This document shows positions 43,960 through 54,478 of a stretch of DNA of 64,000 bases, in pieces. A program made the translations under genes and the position numbers. Below the pieces are notes generated by a model. It had not been told where the DNA came from and ran no database searches. It worked only from the letters and a program-made list of their open reading frames with translations. The first letter of the stretch is position 1, and each line of letters begins with the position of its first letter. Source of the DNA: Pegoplata infirma (taxonomy: Eukaryota; Arthropoda; Insecta; Diptera; Anthomyiidae); contig OY992537.1 in assembly GCA_963921195.1 (NCBI GenBank), positions 70,838,479 through 70,902,478 of the forward strand, given 5' to 3'.

Positions 43960-45930
43960 TTGACTGACATAGTAATCACACATCCTCCCACGGCCTAAAC
44001 CACTGAAGCTAGAGACCTGTAATTTGGAATGTAAGTTCACCTTCCGGGACATAGATCCACTAAGTTTGGGTCTTTGGAAATTTTGATTCTAACGGGGTAA
44101 AATGGGTAAAAAATAGTACCTTGGTACTTTTTATATTGCCTTAAAATATGGTTCCAGAAACTTGAAATGTGGAATGTAGGTTCACCTCCCGGAAAATTGA
44201 TCCACTATGGCAGGATTTTCGCCAATATTGATTCTAACGGAGTAAAAAGTGTAAAAGATGTACATTTGACACTTTTTTTGTATCCAGAAATAACGGTCCT
44301 AGAAACATAAAATTTGGAATAAAGTTTCACTTTCCGGAAAATAGATCCACTAGGGCTGGGGTTTGTCAATAGTGCTTCCAGGGGGTAAAAAGTGTGAAAA
44401 AGTGTTCTTTTGGTACTTTTTTCATTTCCTGTTATAATGGTCTTAGAAACTTGAAATTTAAAATGTAGAATCCTGCTGTGAAAAAAATATTCTGAAAAAG
44501 TACTTTTTAAAAATTCCGGTTTCAAAGGAGGAAATTCAATTTCTAAAGATCTTAAAAGGGGTAAAAATGTGTCCTTTTATTACTTTTTTGTATATTCGAT
44601 CCTACCCACTTGAAGTTTGGAATGTAGGATCCTTCGGTAAAAAAATAAAACATTCTGGAAAAGGTACTTTTTGGAAATATGGTTAATAGGGAGGTTAAAA
44701 AGTGTACTTTTGGTACTTTCAATAATTTCTAAAATAATGATTCTCGATACTTGAAATTTGGAACGTAGGATCATTCGATAAAAAAAAAGATTCTTTGGAA
44801 AGCTTTTTTGGAAACTCCGTTTCTCAGGTGGTAAAAGGGGTTAAAAAGTGTACTTTTGGTACTTTTTATATTTCCTGTAATAATGGTCCCAGAAACTTGA
44901 AATATAAACTATAGGATGCTTTGGTGAAAAAAACGTTCTAGAAAATATACTTTTTGGAAATTCCGTATTTGAGGATTGTAGAAGGGGTAAAAAGGTGTTC
45001 TTTTGTCATTTTTAATATTTCATGATGGTTAAAGGAATACACAAGTTTACTTTTAGTACTTTTTATATTTCCTGAAAGATAATGTGCATCAGAAACTTGA
45101 AATTTGGAATGTAGAAAAAATCATTTTGGAAAAATTACTTTTTGGAAATTCAGTTTCTAAGGGGAGTTAAAAAGTGTACTTTTGGTACTTTCTGAAATAA
45201 TGATTTTAGACACTTGAAATTTGGAATGTGTGCACCTGCGGTAAAAAAAAAAGATTCTGGTAAAAGTGTAATTTCTTATTGTGGTAAAAACAGTTAGTTT
45301 TGGTACTTTTTATATATTCTAAAAATGTTTCGAGAAACTTGAAATTTTTAATGTAGTATTCTTAATTTTGGAAATTCCGTTTCTAAAGGATTGTAAAAGA
45401 GGTAAAATAGTTTACTTTCGGTAGATTTTATATTTTCTGAAAAAAATATCATAGACTCATGAAGTTTGAAATGTTGGATCCTTCGGTGAAACAAATATTC
45501 TGGAAAAACAATTTTTGGAAATTCCGTTTTTTAGGGAGGTTAAAAAGTGTACTTTTGGTACTTTTAATATATCCTAAAAAGTGGTCCTAGATATTTGATA
45601 GATATTTGTAATGTAAGATCCTTCGGTAAGAAAAACCTTCTGAAAAAGAACTTTTTGAAAAGTTCTATGGGGGGTAAACAAGTGTACTTATGTTACCTTT
45701 TGTATATCCTGAAATAATGTTCCAAGAAACTTAAAATTTAGAACGCATCCTCAATTGGTCAAAAAAACAATCTGGAAAAATTACTATTGAAATTACTTTT
45801 CAAAGAAAGTGTAATAAAGTGTTCTTTTAGAAGTTTATATAGCTCCTGAAATAATGGTCCTACAACCGTTAAATTTGGAGTGCTGGATCCTTCGGTAAAA
45901 AAAAAAACATTTAGCATAAAGAATTTTTAG
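43960..45930. repeat. Diverged satellite, ~140-bp monomer, about 14 copies
   Basis: The pair ACTTTTGGTACTTTTTATAT and CTTGAAATTTGGAATGTAGG recurs about every 110-160 bp (near 44021, 44161, 44305, 44451, 44610, 44749, 44895, 45100, 45210, 45329, 45452, 45590, 45733, 45867). Other shared words are GGATCCTTCGGT, AAAAAGTACTTTTTGGAAAT and TCCGTTTCTAA. The array begins just after GTGACTGACTGATGATTGAC, CATCCTCCCACGGCC. Copies are quite diverged, so the array is old. The minus-strand frame 44205-44525 holds about two monomers read through (about 47 codons each); other monomers contain stops. Confidence 0.8.
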
Positions 45931-46165
45931 AAATTTTAAGATATTTCAGCGATGACGTCCTCTTGACACGGTTCAAAATTTTAGAAAGTGACTCCTGAAG
46001 TTTGGCACGAATATGTATTATGGTCATAGGTTGGTTAGGTTATTTTTTATTAACATCTATACCCCAACAGGCATTAAACCTTGGACGTTTCTGTCATATT
46101 CATACCATTAACAATACAGCCGAGCAGGCGCTTTAGGCCACACAACCACCGCATTGTTAGAATAT
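45931..46165 (-). other. DINE fragment plus tRNA-like segment
   Basis: 45985-46045 matches the DINE body (CTCCTGAAGTTTGGCACGAA, CATAGGTTGGTTAGG). On the minus strand 46055-46160 reads GTGGTTGTGTGGCCTAAAGC (A-box-like TGTGGCCTAAAG) and, further on, AAGGTTTAATGCC (weak B-box-like). This could be a tRNA-derived SINE head; pairing of the stems is not convincing. Confidence 0.3.
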
Positions 46166-47282
46166 GTGTTCACAAATATTCGTTTTAAATTCAACTACTG
46201 ATCTACATGTTAATAATTTCTACACAGAGAATGTTAAACATTGCAGCAAATCAAATTATATTTTTCAATGGCAGGAGACTAAAATCTATAACAATCGATA
46301 TGATTTTTTACTGGCAAATTTTAAGTGTCGAACAGTGCAACACGGTCACCTTAAAATACAATCATTCTTTAATGTACATCTCTATTCTTATGCAATAATG
46401 AGTGAGTTCAAATACCACATTCATGTCATCATAATTTTAATTGTCATTTCAAAAATACAAGCACTAAAAAAATAAAAAGAAAAAGATTTTCATCCAAACA
46501 TCTTAGGGTCAAAACTAAACCAAAGTATTAATATAAATATATCCACTATAAAAATTTTACTACACAACAAACATCAAATCAACATATGAACAACATTTGC
46601 TTTGCATACATTTCATTTCTACTTCAACTTGAACGTACTACACCGCATTAACAACACCAAAATCCAATTCCTACAAAACAACAACGGAAACATAAGTGCG
46701 AAGTTAAACTTTATTGTAACACAAACACCATATTTTCTCATTACGAAGTGGACATGATGCATGTGAATTGGAATGAATGCCAGTAACACGCAAAGATCCA
46801 ATGCACCTAAACCAAGGAAAAGAAGGAAACCGAAAGACCAACTATTATAAAAAAAAAAAATCCTTCTCTTAAAAACGAAATAAAAAAAAAACTCAAGTAA
46901 CAAACACAGATTGAATTTAGTTTTTTTTTTTTGATAGTTTTACGGCATGAAAAAAAAACTTTTAAAATCGCAATAATTAAATCCGTCAAGTGTTGGCGGG
47001 TGGAAAAAAACACCGTATAACCATTTTAAAATTAAATAATATCTGTCCCGAATCTTCAGCTACTATAAAAATGTGTTTGGTTTTGAAAATGGTTGGGAAT
47101 TCTAAATATGCCCCTACTAATACAGTAGGTTATGAGGAGGAGGAAAGAGGGAGTAGCGTTTGTGGACATCTACTAGACAACAGAGTCCTATGAACTCGAT
47201 ATTACCATATCTTATCTCTACAGATTTGATAATATCGATAGAACAGAGTCACACAACCCAAATTCCGACGATGAAATTTGAA
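46166..47282. other. Mixed stretch, no recognised gene
   Basis: Short frames of up to 103 codons without known motifs. 46550-46900 is relatively complex and CA-rich. No element boundary recognised. Confidence 0.4.
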
Positions 47283-47868
47283 ATTCCGACGCAAGAAAAT
47301 GCAGACCGTTGTTGACTTGATGGACAACTGGTGCAATGGACATGGATTGTCTGTCAATCCAAACAAGGCACTCGTGTTCTTCAGCTTCCCTCGTTGAAGA
47401 GGATAACTTTGCAAATTTCCACAGATGTTAAATATTAACTAATATGGACATAACATGTTGAACAAAAATATTCTTAGGAATTTCGAATTTTCTGGCAGTG
47501 TCGGAGAGCTTTTGGGAAGACATGGGGTCTAAGACCTGCTTATGTACGTTGGATGTATATAGCTGTAATTAGACCTATTGTGACGTTTGCGGTGGTAGTC
47601 TAGTGGCCGAAAACGATGGTGAAGACTATTCGATCCAAGCTGAACAGACTATAAAGAGCGGCTGGTTTTGGAATTACTAAGGCCATGATCACCACTCCAG
47701 GCGCAGCTCTGGACGCTATGTTAGACATGCTTCCCTTGGATCTACATATTCAAGGAAAAGCCATTAAATCTTTGAGCATGTCTGGTCGTCTGTTCAATAG
47801 GCTATCGGAACTTTGTCCGATACTTTCTATGCCTTTGGACAGTACAGCCTCTTGCATCGAGTTTGGTA

Positions 47869-48325
47869 CACCCAGAAAAGTTTTACAGTAACTTTTTTAC
47901 AGTTATTCAAAAAGTTTTTAGTTAAAGTTGTTTTAAACGTTTTATCGTTTGTTTTTCAAAGAAAATAAAATATTGAATGATTTAAACAGTTGTTAAAACA
48001 ATAAACTACAAAAGTTACGGAAAAATATTTTTATCAGTTAAATTATTTGTGACTGATTATTCCGTATAATTTTACAGAAGAACGGTTTTTGTAGTTTGTT
48101 ATTCAAAAAATTTATTTTTTACTCCACAAAATGAAAAATTGTAAACAGTTAAAATAACTGAAATATCGTTTGTTTTTACGGAAAGTCTAGTCATTTATTA
48201 ACGTTTAAAAATAACTGAAAAAGTCTGTTGTTTCAAATGAAATATAAGTAGTCCGTTTTTTAAAAGGAAAAACGATTGTTTTAAACGTTTTTTCAGTTGA
48301 ATTTACTTACAAAATATTTTTAGTG
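47869..48325. mobile_element. TA-flanked MITE, 457 bp, inside LINE
   Basis: Left end CACCCAGAAAAGTTTTACAG; right end ATATTTTTAGTG. TA duplicated at 47867-47868 and 48326-48327. The interior is full of (A/T)AACTGTTTTTAC-like words in both orientations. The borders resemble the CACTAAGAAAA/TTGAGTG element at 55794-56189. Removing it with one TA restores the LINE frame (CIEFG followed by RQFNVIFPS). Confidence 0.8.
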
Positions 48326-48480
48326 TAGGCAGTTTAATGTAATATTTCCGAGTAGGGATTACTGCAACCCAGCAGAGGTACTGGCAAATAACAAGGATAC
48401 GTTCTACACTGATAAATTAAGCACCTTAAATGGCTCTGGGTCTGGTTGGTATTTGGACGGTGCGACCAAATGCTATATTG

Positions 48481-49018
48481 CTATGGGGAAAATTGCTAAA
48501 GTATTTCAGACTAAAGTATTTGCTACTTTGGACGTTGCGACCTGGAGAATTAGGAACAGATGGAGGAATAGGAGAATCAGTATCTGCAGCGACATGTTGC
48601 GCTCATTGCACTTACATTTCAAGTCACTTCATCTAAAATTGTCCAGGAATGTAGACGCAGACTCAATGAGGTCTCATGTGGGAATGGCTTCAGTCTTCTG
48701 TGGGTTCCAGGTTATAGGGGTTACGAAATTGCCAACCCTTGCTATGGGGAAAATGCCTACAGTATTTCAGAATAAAGTATTTGCTACTTTGGACGTGGCG
48801 ACCTGTAGAATTATTACCAGATGGAGGGATAGGAGAATCAGTATCTGCAGTGACAGCCAGGCTGTGCTCATTGCACTTGAATCTCCAGTCGTTTCATCTA
48901 AAATTTTCCAGGAATGTAGACGCAGAATCAATGAGGTCTCTTGTAGGAATGGCGTCAATCTTCTGTGGGATCCGAGTCATAGGGGCATACGGGGAAACGA
49001 AATTGCCCAACTCTTGGG
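48481..49018 (+). repeat. In-frame 261-bp tandem duplication in RNase H
   Basis: Copy 1 is 48481-48741 and copy 2 is 48742-49018. Each begins CTATGGGGAAAAT and includes GTATTTGCTACTTTGGACG, AGGAGAATCAGTATCTGCAG and AGGAATGTAGACGCAGA. The unit is 87 codons, so both copies sit in one open frame (48453-49028). Copy 2 keeps SDSQAVLIAL and GIRGNEIAQLLG; copy 1 has lost some bases around SDSQ and the HRG segment. Confidence 0.85.
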
Positions 49019-49450
49019 CAAATCTTAACTCTGCTACAATTCCTCACAATCCGGAACCTCAGATTGGTATAGGCTTGACATGGCTGATGGGTTGGATAAA
49101 CTCTCATATGAAAGCAACATTCATGGAAAGATGGTCAAATGACCTGGCATGCAAGAACACCAAACGTTTTGTGATTAGGCCAGACAAGAAGTGGCTAACT
49201 ATGTACTCAGTCTCAGTACAATAGACTGTCGCATACTTGCTGGCATAATTACGGGACACAATGTCTGTGCTCGTCATATGACGAGATAAGGTCTCTTATT
49301 AGACCCATTATGTGCAGCTTGTCTTGAGGATGAGGAACATTACGTCTGTTGTTTTCCAGCGGTTTCAAGGTATAAACTGCGGATATTGGGTTTTGATAAT
49401 CTGTCAATGAACACGTTCCATTGGACTTCTCTTGTCTGATTTTCTCAAGT

Positions 49451-49599
49451 TTGGGAAAGCAACTGAGAAATTCTCAACAACCACTTTTTTATTCTTTTTC
49501 TTCTTAACATTTTCTCACCCAACATTTTTCTTTTTAGTCTGAGCGCCATTGACTTACCTTAAAATTTCCTTTTTTAGGCTTGTACAACACAGAGTGTGT
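49451..49599. other. Junction between two LINE fragments
   Basis: T-rich sequence after the C-terminal domain (TTTTTATTCTTTTTCTTCTT), probably 3' untranslated remains. No gene. Confidence 0.4.
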
Positions 49600-50215
49600 A
49601 AACAATGATCTGCATTCTTTCCTCAACCTCAAAAGGTTTTGGCCTACGGTCAAAGAAAAATTAATGACAAATATTGCTGTCATCTGCAAAAGAGTAGATA
49701 GGAATTGAATTTTAAATAAGAAGATTTCTGAGTAAGCTCGAAATACATCAAGAGGTCATTACCGACACAAAAGTCATCAAGCGCACCGTGCTACACACAA
49801 TCAAACACCTTGGAAACATCTAGAGCTACCACCTTACTTTCTCCAAAATGATGGATCGAATTACTTCAACGTTCCGAAAGGAACTCCTAGAGGTCTCCTA
49901 TAAAACAAGTTCTGCGAAAACTATAATGTCGATCGTTTAAAAGAAAGTTAGCCTCCACATACTTCACAAGATTGCAATTTACCATGCTCTCCAATATCTT
50001 CGAGGGTGCTGAGTATATTATGATTGGGCGGTAAATATCAGGGTTGTTAGCCGCACCCTTTCTAGGGATTGGCTGTATATTGGAAACCTTCCAACAATCG
50101 GGAAAGACGGCAGCACGGTATAACGAAATGAAGAGGTTAGCCAGTGAACGTGCTAGCATCGAACCGCACTGTTTCTGTTTCAGTGCTGGTATACCATTCG
50201 GCCCGGGGACTTATT
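49600..50215 (-). pseudogene. LINE reverse transcriptase fragment, minus strand
   Basis: Minus-strand RT fingers and palm of a non-LTR retrotransposon. From about 50212: PGPNGIPALKQKQ (RT block 1), then MLARSLANLFISLYRAAVFP and WKVSNIQPIPRKG, YRPI (block 2), SAPSKILESMVNCNLVKYVE and LNDRHYSFRRTC. The frame stops at 49887-49889 just after FIGDL. Beyond the break, other frames give KVVALDVSKVFDCV-like sequence and finally LLFADDSN, the FADD catalytic box, near 49679-49695. The stretch between DVSK and FADD is far too short, so there is an internal deletion. It lies tail to tail with the plus-strand LINE at 47.3-49.45 kb. Not functional. Confidence 0.8.
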
Positions 50216-51205
50216 TACGTTAAGATCCTTTTAATTGCACGAGCTCGAAGAAATATATTGGCCACAGTAGGGGATAGCCTCTCGAGTCCGAACATCGGAG
50301 TTAATGCTTTTTTTGTTGTAAGGTTGGCAGGTACACACTTGCATGCGAATGCGTACCACATGGCTGGGTGTGGGAGTTTGAACCTCCCTCCCAGACACTC
50401 CCCTTGGGCGGCTTACATATTATACAAGTATAGTTTCATCAAAAGTCTGCTCTCTTTAAAAAGATTTTGTAGGATGGGTGCTTATATTTGGTACATATGT
50501 TATGATCTTCTTAAATGAGAAAAATATAAAAACACTTTGCAAAGTCAACGAATAACTACAACCAGAACTTTTTCGATCTTATTTTTTATATACATATATA
50601 TTTTTGTATATCCTTCACATCTTCTGTTTATGGCTTTATATGCCTTGCGGTTAAATTGTGTGTGGTTCTAAATTTAAGTATTTCAGTTTTATTTTAGCTG
50701 TTTTGTGATTTCGCACAACGAATTAAAGAAAATAAAAAAAAACCTAAGAAGAAAAATAAAGCCAGAAGATGACATTGAATGGTTTATTTAGATATGTCGT
50801 CCATAAAATTGTTACAAACGCATAAAACTCTATACAAGACACTACAACAACAGAATCTCTTATATCCAGCGGTCGAAGAAGGGGTGTTAAGCGTGAACAA
50901 ATATCGGCGACATGTTATTTTAGATTTTTTTTTTTATTTCATTGGAGATTTTTCTGTTAAGTATTTTTTGTGTAAAAGAAATATATATGCATGTATGAAT
51001 GTTTTTCAAGTTTATTTGGCACCTGAAGATGATAATCGGTTACAAATTAATTGCAATCATATTTAAAAAAAAAAAAACAAATAAGAGGGAACAGTGGGAG
51101 GAGCAAAGATATATTAGTGATATTTGTGGACACAGCCACAGGTCAGGTTGTGGTATTGCTAACACTGTGATACAGTGGATTTATACCTCTGATGAAACTT
51201 TTTGT
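50216..51205. other. Mixed stretch; tRNA T-arm-like motif
   Basis: On the minus strand 50377-50393 forms GGGAG-GTTCAAA-CTCCC, a perfect 5-bp stem with a 7-base loop like a tRNA T arm, but I cannot fit D and anticodon arms. The rest (50520-51205) is AT-rich without a recognised gene. Confidence 0.35.
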
Positions 51206-51209
51206 GTAC

Positions 51210-51740
51210 GAAAAATGTCTTAGAATCTGAAACTTATTCTATACGAAAAATGTCTCGGAAACCGCGACTTTTTCTATACGAAAAATATCCCAGAAATTTA
51301 GACTTTTTCTATACGAAAAATATCCCAGGATCTGATACTTTTTCTGTACGAAAGTCTCTCAGAATCTAAAACTTTTTCTATACGAAAAATGTCTCGGAAT
51401 CTAAGACATTTTTCGTATTAAAATATCTTAGAATCTGGAACTTTTTCTAGGTAAAAAATTTCTCAGAATCTGAGACTTTTTCTGTACGAAAAATGTCTCA
51501 GAATCTAAGATTTTTCATACGCTTAGTGTCTCAGAATCTGAGATTTTTTATTTGGAAATACTTCTTTGAACCTTAAACTTTTAAAATCTCGGAATCTGAA
51601 ACTTTTTCTGAACGAAAATAATTTCAAAATCAGAAACTTTTTATGTAGGACATATTTCTATAAATTCGAGATTTTTGAATGTAGGACAAATTTCTCCTAT
51701 AAAAGGAGTCTCAGGTGTACACGAAACATTTATAAGATTC
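51210..51740. repeat. Minisatellite, ~38-bp unit
   Basis: About eleven units of the type GTCTCAGAATCTGA, GACTTTTTCTATACGAAAAAT. Units diverge toward the right end. The related minisatellite at 31.2-31.55 kb shares TCTGAGAC and TTTTTCTATA words. Confidence 0.75.
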
Positions 51741-52164
51741 TAAGAATTTTCTGTAAAAAAATGCTAATTTTTTTTTAAACAAATTAAATAATAAAATTTG
51801 CGCCTTTTTCGTATAACCGAATTTCTTAGAATATCGGGGCCCAGGGCACCTGCCCAGTGTGCCCTAATGATTAAAATGGTACTGGACTCATATGGGTCCC
51901 AGGGCACAGAGAGATTCCAGGGAATTGCAAAGTCGATGACCTTGAAAGACTGGGAACTATCTTACGGATTTCAACGGAATTGGAATATGTTGGAAAGCCT
52001 CCAGAGACTTGCAATCAAAATCAAGGCTTTTTTTAACAACGAAGACTAATGAGAGATCGGCAGATGGATAGACGTGTGCGACTACACGACAGATTTGACC
52101 TTCTCTTAATCAGATGTGCATAAGTGGGCTGATATTGATTCCAAGAGGAGAGATGTCGACGGTG

Positions 52165-53623
52165 CACATTGGTTCCAAATCAAAATCTAGCTGGACAAAA
52201 GTCCAAAAATTAGTATCCTTAAAATTGGGAATTAATAGTGCTAGGGGCAAGCTTAGGGTGTGTTCTGATCAAACTAATAACCATTTTTTGGAATTAGGTC
52301 TTTAACTTTGTTAAATATGCGAATGAAATAACATTTTTGGTACCCAATATTTAAAAAAAAATATATATATATTTAAGTGTTCAACTAATAACATCATATT
52401 ATCCATGTTACATCAATGGTTTCAAAACGGTTTATGTACAAGAAAGCTACAGATTTATACTTATTCTGGACATTAATAAGAAATTTATTATCGATCTTCT
52501 TCTTATATTTTTTGTACTTTGAAATATGGTCAATAATAACAATATTTTTGAGGACTTATGAAACTTTCGCAGCTTGCCAAAACCGAATCCAGGCATATCA
52601 TGTCGAATTACTACATACAACTTATAGGTAATTTATTACTGAACGTTGTCATGCAGACATTTCTTGCAGGTTTTTGCAGGTTTAAAATTAATCACAGTTT
52701 TTATGAAAATAGATTTTCGCCTAAAATTTTTTTTCTAAATAAAGTATCGAATTTTTGTAAGTTTTTAATAACTTTTAAGTATTATAATTATGCTTAGCTT
52801 AAATAAAGCATTAAATGTGATGATTCCTATTAAACCGCGGCCAACTACACACTTCGACTAAATTCAAAAATGTCCGTCCGTCTGTCCTTCTGTCCGTCTG
52901 TAGAGGACACGATACAGTCCAAAATAAAAGAGCTAGACTTCCGAAATTTGGCACTAATATGTCTTATATTCCTAGGCAGGTTAAGTTTGGAAATGGATTA
53001 AATCGGACCAAGGGGAAAAAGTTCCCCCTTGGAGAACTAAACCAACCTAAGAAAAATCGTATTTTTTGCAGAGTTTTTTGTACTTTTGCTAAGCAAATGC
53101 AACATTCTTCTCTCCGATGAAGTTCGAAATCGCAAGGGGAAGGTGCTCCCTAACGTCTCCCACCAATCCCCCCCCCAAAAAAAAGACGCCCCTGGATTTT
53201 TATTATATATGTTTTTTTTTACATTTTGGAGGGAATAAAAGATTCGGCACAGCCGAATGTAACACTCTCAATGGTTTTTTATTTTTTTTTTTACATTTTT
53301 GAGGGTATAAAAGATTCGGCATAGCCGAATTTAACGCACTCACTTGTTTTTTTCAATTACACTTCTCGACAAAATTTTTTTATTTTTTAGAGATTACAAA
53401 ACTTTAAAAAAAAAAGTTTTTGCATTTCATATTTCTGTTCTGCATATAAACCATTTTTGTCATTAATGAATTACTGAAATTAGAAAAAAAATAAAAATTT
53501 GTCGATTAGTGTAATTGTCTTATAAAAATTTAAACACGTTTTTTGAACTCAGCGACCCCAAAAACATATAAAACGGTGATAAAATAATTTTGTCCAGCTA
53601 GATTTGGACTTGGAACCACTGTG
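52165..53623. mobile_element. Transib-like non-autonomous element with RSS-like ends
   Basis: The element is 1,459 bp. Left end: CACATTG, a 23-bp spacer, ACAAAAGTC. Right end read inward: CACAGTG, a 23-bp spacer, ACAAAATTA. The shared spacer contains GGTTCCAA and AAATCTAGCTGG. A 5-bp GC-rich duplication CGGTG flanks it (52160-52164, 53624-53628); the paralogous LINE copy at about 55497-55505 has a single CGCTG, the empty site. Transib elements are known to have CACWATG-like heptamers, about 23-bp spacers, nonamer-like blocks and 5-bp GC-rich duplications, and their transposase is related to RAG1. There is no transposase frame here; a DINE-like copy sits inside. Confidence 0.8.
52845..53347 (+). 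mobile_element. DINE-like element inside the Transib-like element
   Basis: Plus orientation, 5' truncated. The core is ATGTCCGTCCGTCTGTCCTT (52869-52905), then AAAATAAAAGAGCTAGACTT and CTAGGCAGGTTAAGT. Near the right end, two copies of a GGG(A/T)ATAAAAGATTCGGC..AGCCGAA hairpin block (about 53231-53260 and 53294-53332) are followed by TAACGCACTCACTTG. The terminal hairpin is TTCGGCATAGCCGAA. Confidence 0.7.
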
Positions 53624-54478
53624 CGGTGGTTGATGTAATTACCGGACACTGTCTTATAAGAAGGAACGCAGAGTAGTTAAATATGCCGTCAAATTACTTT
53701 TTGTGGATTTTCATGGATGGGGATGGTTGGAAACTATCTAGCACATTATCTGCCGTTTTCCGGCATATTCTGGTAAGATCAAGGGAGCTGCTTGATCTTT
53801 TTGGTTTGTGGGATGTCAAAATTTAATATTTTAAGAGATTTATAAGAAGCTCAAATTGTTTTAATGGCAGGGGCAGTGGTATCGCAACAGACCTCTGAAT
53901 CTACGTGTGCTGAGGAAAAAACGTCAGCAGCCACCTTCAATTTAAACGAACAAGGAAGGTCTTTTAGAGGTCACCTACCGATTGTCCCGAAACTTGCATA
54001 TAATAATGAGGGGAGAAAAAAAGAGTTAACTGTTTTTGTTAGATGCCCAATCTCAATTTAAAAAAAATAGGTCTTTCGGGAAAGTCTGCATAAAATCCGA
54101 ACTACCAGGAACTTCGCCAAACGCAAAACTACGGGTCAGCTTAATTTTAATAGAGATTATTGTATATGATTTTGGCGGTCGTATGTGTGTACCTCTTCTT
54201 ATAAACTACTCATTTTTGAAGATATGGACTAAACGAAGCCGAATTCGGACACGACCTATAAACCATTGGACATGCCTTCAAAAATCCTTTCGATCTGTAT
54301 AAAGTGTTCTTATAGTTTTTTTTAAGAAATGTGAAAATCCTCAAAAAACAAAAAAAAAATCCATTTCCCCTTCCCCTTTGATCCAAAAAATGTGAGATTG
54401 GACAGCTGAGAAAAAAACAGGTAACTCTTATTTTCCTACCCTCATTCCCATGTGCAAGTTTCGGGACAATCGGTAGGT

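Larger units (their letters stand above)
47283..49450 (+). pseudogene. Degenerate LINE fragment (I-superfamily-like), RT thumb to zinc knuckle
   Basis: Plus-strand remains of a non-LTR retrotransposon of a different family from the 40.8 kb copy. RT thumb: WCNGHGLSVNPNKALVFF at about 47324-47379, then RPIVTFAVVV (about 47571-47600) and AAGFGITKAMITTPGAAL, MLPLDLHIQGKAIKS (about 47660-47770), in more than one frame with several stops. A MITE (47869-48325) splits it before the RNase H. Joining across the single TA keeps the reading frame into FYTD, GSGSG and RISICSDSQA. The RNase H region carries a 261-bp tandem duplication. The C-terminus has GIITGHNVCARH and CAACLEDEEHYVCCFPA (CX2C...H...C knuckle, about 49236-49360). 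5' truncated; no functional protein. Confidence 0.75.
51836..54062 (+). pseudogene. LINE 3' fragment, copy 1 (RNase H end and C-terminus), split by Transib-like element
   Basis: Plus-strand fragment of a third LINE family. The end of RNase H is visible as WVPGHREIPGNCKVDDLERLGT near 51895-51960, where H and D of the active site are expected. The fragment continues with GAGGAGAGATGTCGACGGTG, is interrupted at 52165-53623, and resumes with TGATGTAATTACCGGACACT, CTTATAAGAAGGAACGCAGA, CGCAACAGACCTCTGAATCT and CCGATTGTCCCGAAACTTGC. It is frame-broken throughout. The same sequence lies inverted at 54390-56215 and again in plus orientation at 57590-58035, so this is a repeated element, not a host gene. 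Confidence 0.75.

Noticed and set aside
50377..50393. tRNA gene on the minus strand
   Set aside because: Only a T-arm-like hairpin is convincing; acceptor, D and anticodon arms do not fit.
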